Below, piece by piece: positions 63,412 to 64,000 of a stretch of DNA of 64,000 nucleotides (the first letter of the stretch is position 1; each line of letters starts with the position of its first letter). The stretch spans positions 45,559 to 109,558 of the IMG/VR virus record IMGVR_UViG_3300050821_006280, one strand, 5' to 3'. This DNA comes from a virus. Made by a program: the position numbers and the translations under genes. Under the pieces are notes generated by a model. That model saw only the letters and a list, made by a program, of their open reading frames with translations. It searched no databases and was not told the origin of the DNA.

Positions 63412-64000
63412 ATGCCGACCAAATCCACCAGAAGTACCCGTGCATCGAAGACCAAGGCCGAAGTGAAGGATGATTTTGAGACGGTCGCCGAGAAGGTTCG
63501 GTCGACCGAGGCTCTGCCTGCGAAGGAAGCCGAGCTGAAGGCAGCTCGCGAGTCTGCTGTCCGCAAGGCTGTCGAGGACATTTCGCCCGAGGCAATCACG
63601 CAGAAGGTCACCGCGGCGCAATTCGCCATCAACCGCACGCTGGCATCTGTTCAAGAGCAACTTGTCCAGCAGACCCAGGAGCTTGAGACAATCAAGCAAG
63701 CCAAGGATCTACTCCAAGCTGATCTCGAACGGCTCCATGGGGCTGACAAGGTGCTTTCAGCTTTGGATGTCCTCGTCCAGGAGTATAAGGACAAGGAAGC
63801 GGAGCTGGAAGGCACGCACGACCAGCGGATGGAGAATCTCGAAGCCGAATTCACCAGGGCGCGTCAGGCCTGGACAGAGGAGCAAACGCTGCATACGAAG
63901 CAGATCGGCGAGAGGAACGCCGAGCTTCAGAAGACGCGTACTCGCGAGCAGACCGATCACGAGTACCAGACGCAGCAGGCGCGCAAGCTCGATCTGGACA
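63412..64000 (+). CDS. coiled-coil protein, C-terminus outside window
   Basis: GAAGGAGAA precedes the ATG. The visible 196 residues are basic and Ser/Thr-rich for 20 residues. They then become a continuous charged coiled coil (LVQQTQELETIKQAKDLLQADLERL ...). No stop before the window end. Function unknown; a structural or scaffold protein is possible. Confidence 0.7.
   Translation, partial: MPTKSTRSTRASKTKAEVKDDFETVAEKVRSTEALPAKEAELKAARESAVRKAVEDISPEAITQKVTAAQFAINRTLASVQEQLVQQTQELETIKQAKDLLQADLERLHGADKVLSALDVLVQEYKDKEAELEGTHDQRMENLEAEFTRARQAWTEEQTLHTKQIGERNAELQKTRTREQTDHEYQTQQARKLDLD

Overview
This is a piece of a large, GC-balanced tailed-phage genome, probably from a Gram-negative host. 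It carries a full phage replication and recombination set, phage-type tail-fibre genes, three lipoprotein signal peptides and an IHF-like pair, and no ribosomal or metabolic genes. Genes are dense, mostly overlap by a few bases, and many are small zinc-ribbon proteins.

Positions 1-28277 form a leftward module. From left to right it holds two kinase-fold-like proteins, a ParB-like protein, DNA-binding regulators, SSB and RuvC, a Cas4/RecB-like nuclease, a Dam methylase, a UvsX/RecA recombinase, an XPB-like helicase whose catalytic motifs look destroyed, and a second SSB. Then come a DnaG-type primase, a DnaB helicase ending in an SSB-like tip, a DnaC-type loader, an O-like initiator, a T5orf172 protein, a dual-specificity phosphatase and two IHF/HU subunits. 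Recurrent promoters of the form TTGACAATC / 17 bp / TAGNNT drive it.

Positions 28415-42347 run rightward and encode host recognition: two paralogous fibre proteins, a 3144-residue fibre with about 1,900 residues of Gly-rich repeat, and three lipoproteins, one with a LamG-like domain.

Positions 42935-62995 are a rightward translation island. It has about 50 tRNA genes covering every amino acid I could assign except Cys, plus a tmRNA, a Pth2-type peptidyl-tRNA hydrolase and a free-standing EF-Tu domain-2 protein. This looks like a phage kit for decoding, ribosome rescue and handling of aminoacyl- or peptidyl-tRNA. Homing-type endonucleases (two PD-(D/E)XK, four HNH, one HNH fossil) lie in the array, and several are bracketed by broken tRNA copies.

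The most unusual signal is at 44167-44582. Three consecutive tRNAs (Phe, Gly, Ser) carry homologous 62-67 nt structured inserts in the variable loop. The inserts show covarying helices, and each of these tRNAs has an intact isoacceptor elsewhere in the array. Other tRNAs carry unrelated inserts, one tRNA-Gln is split around an HNH fossil plus a complete tRNA-Ile, and several spacers hold tRNA-sized structured elements without a T-loop. The right end begins a coiled-coil protein that runs out of the window.
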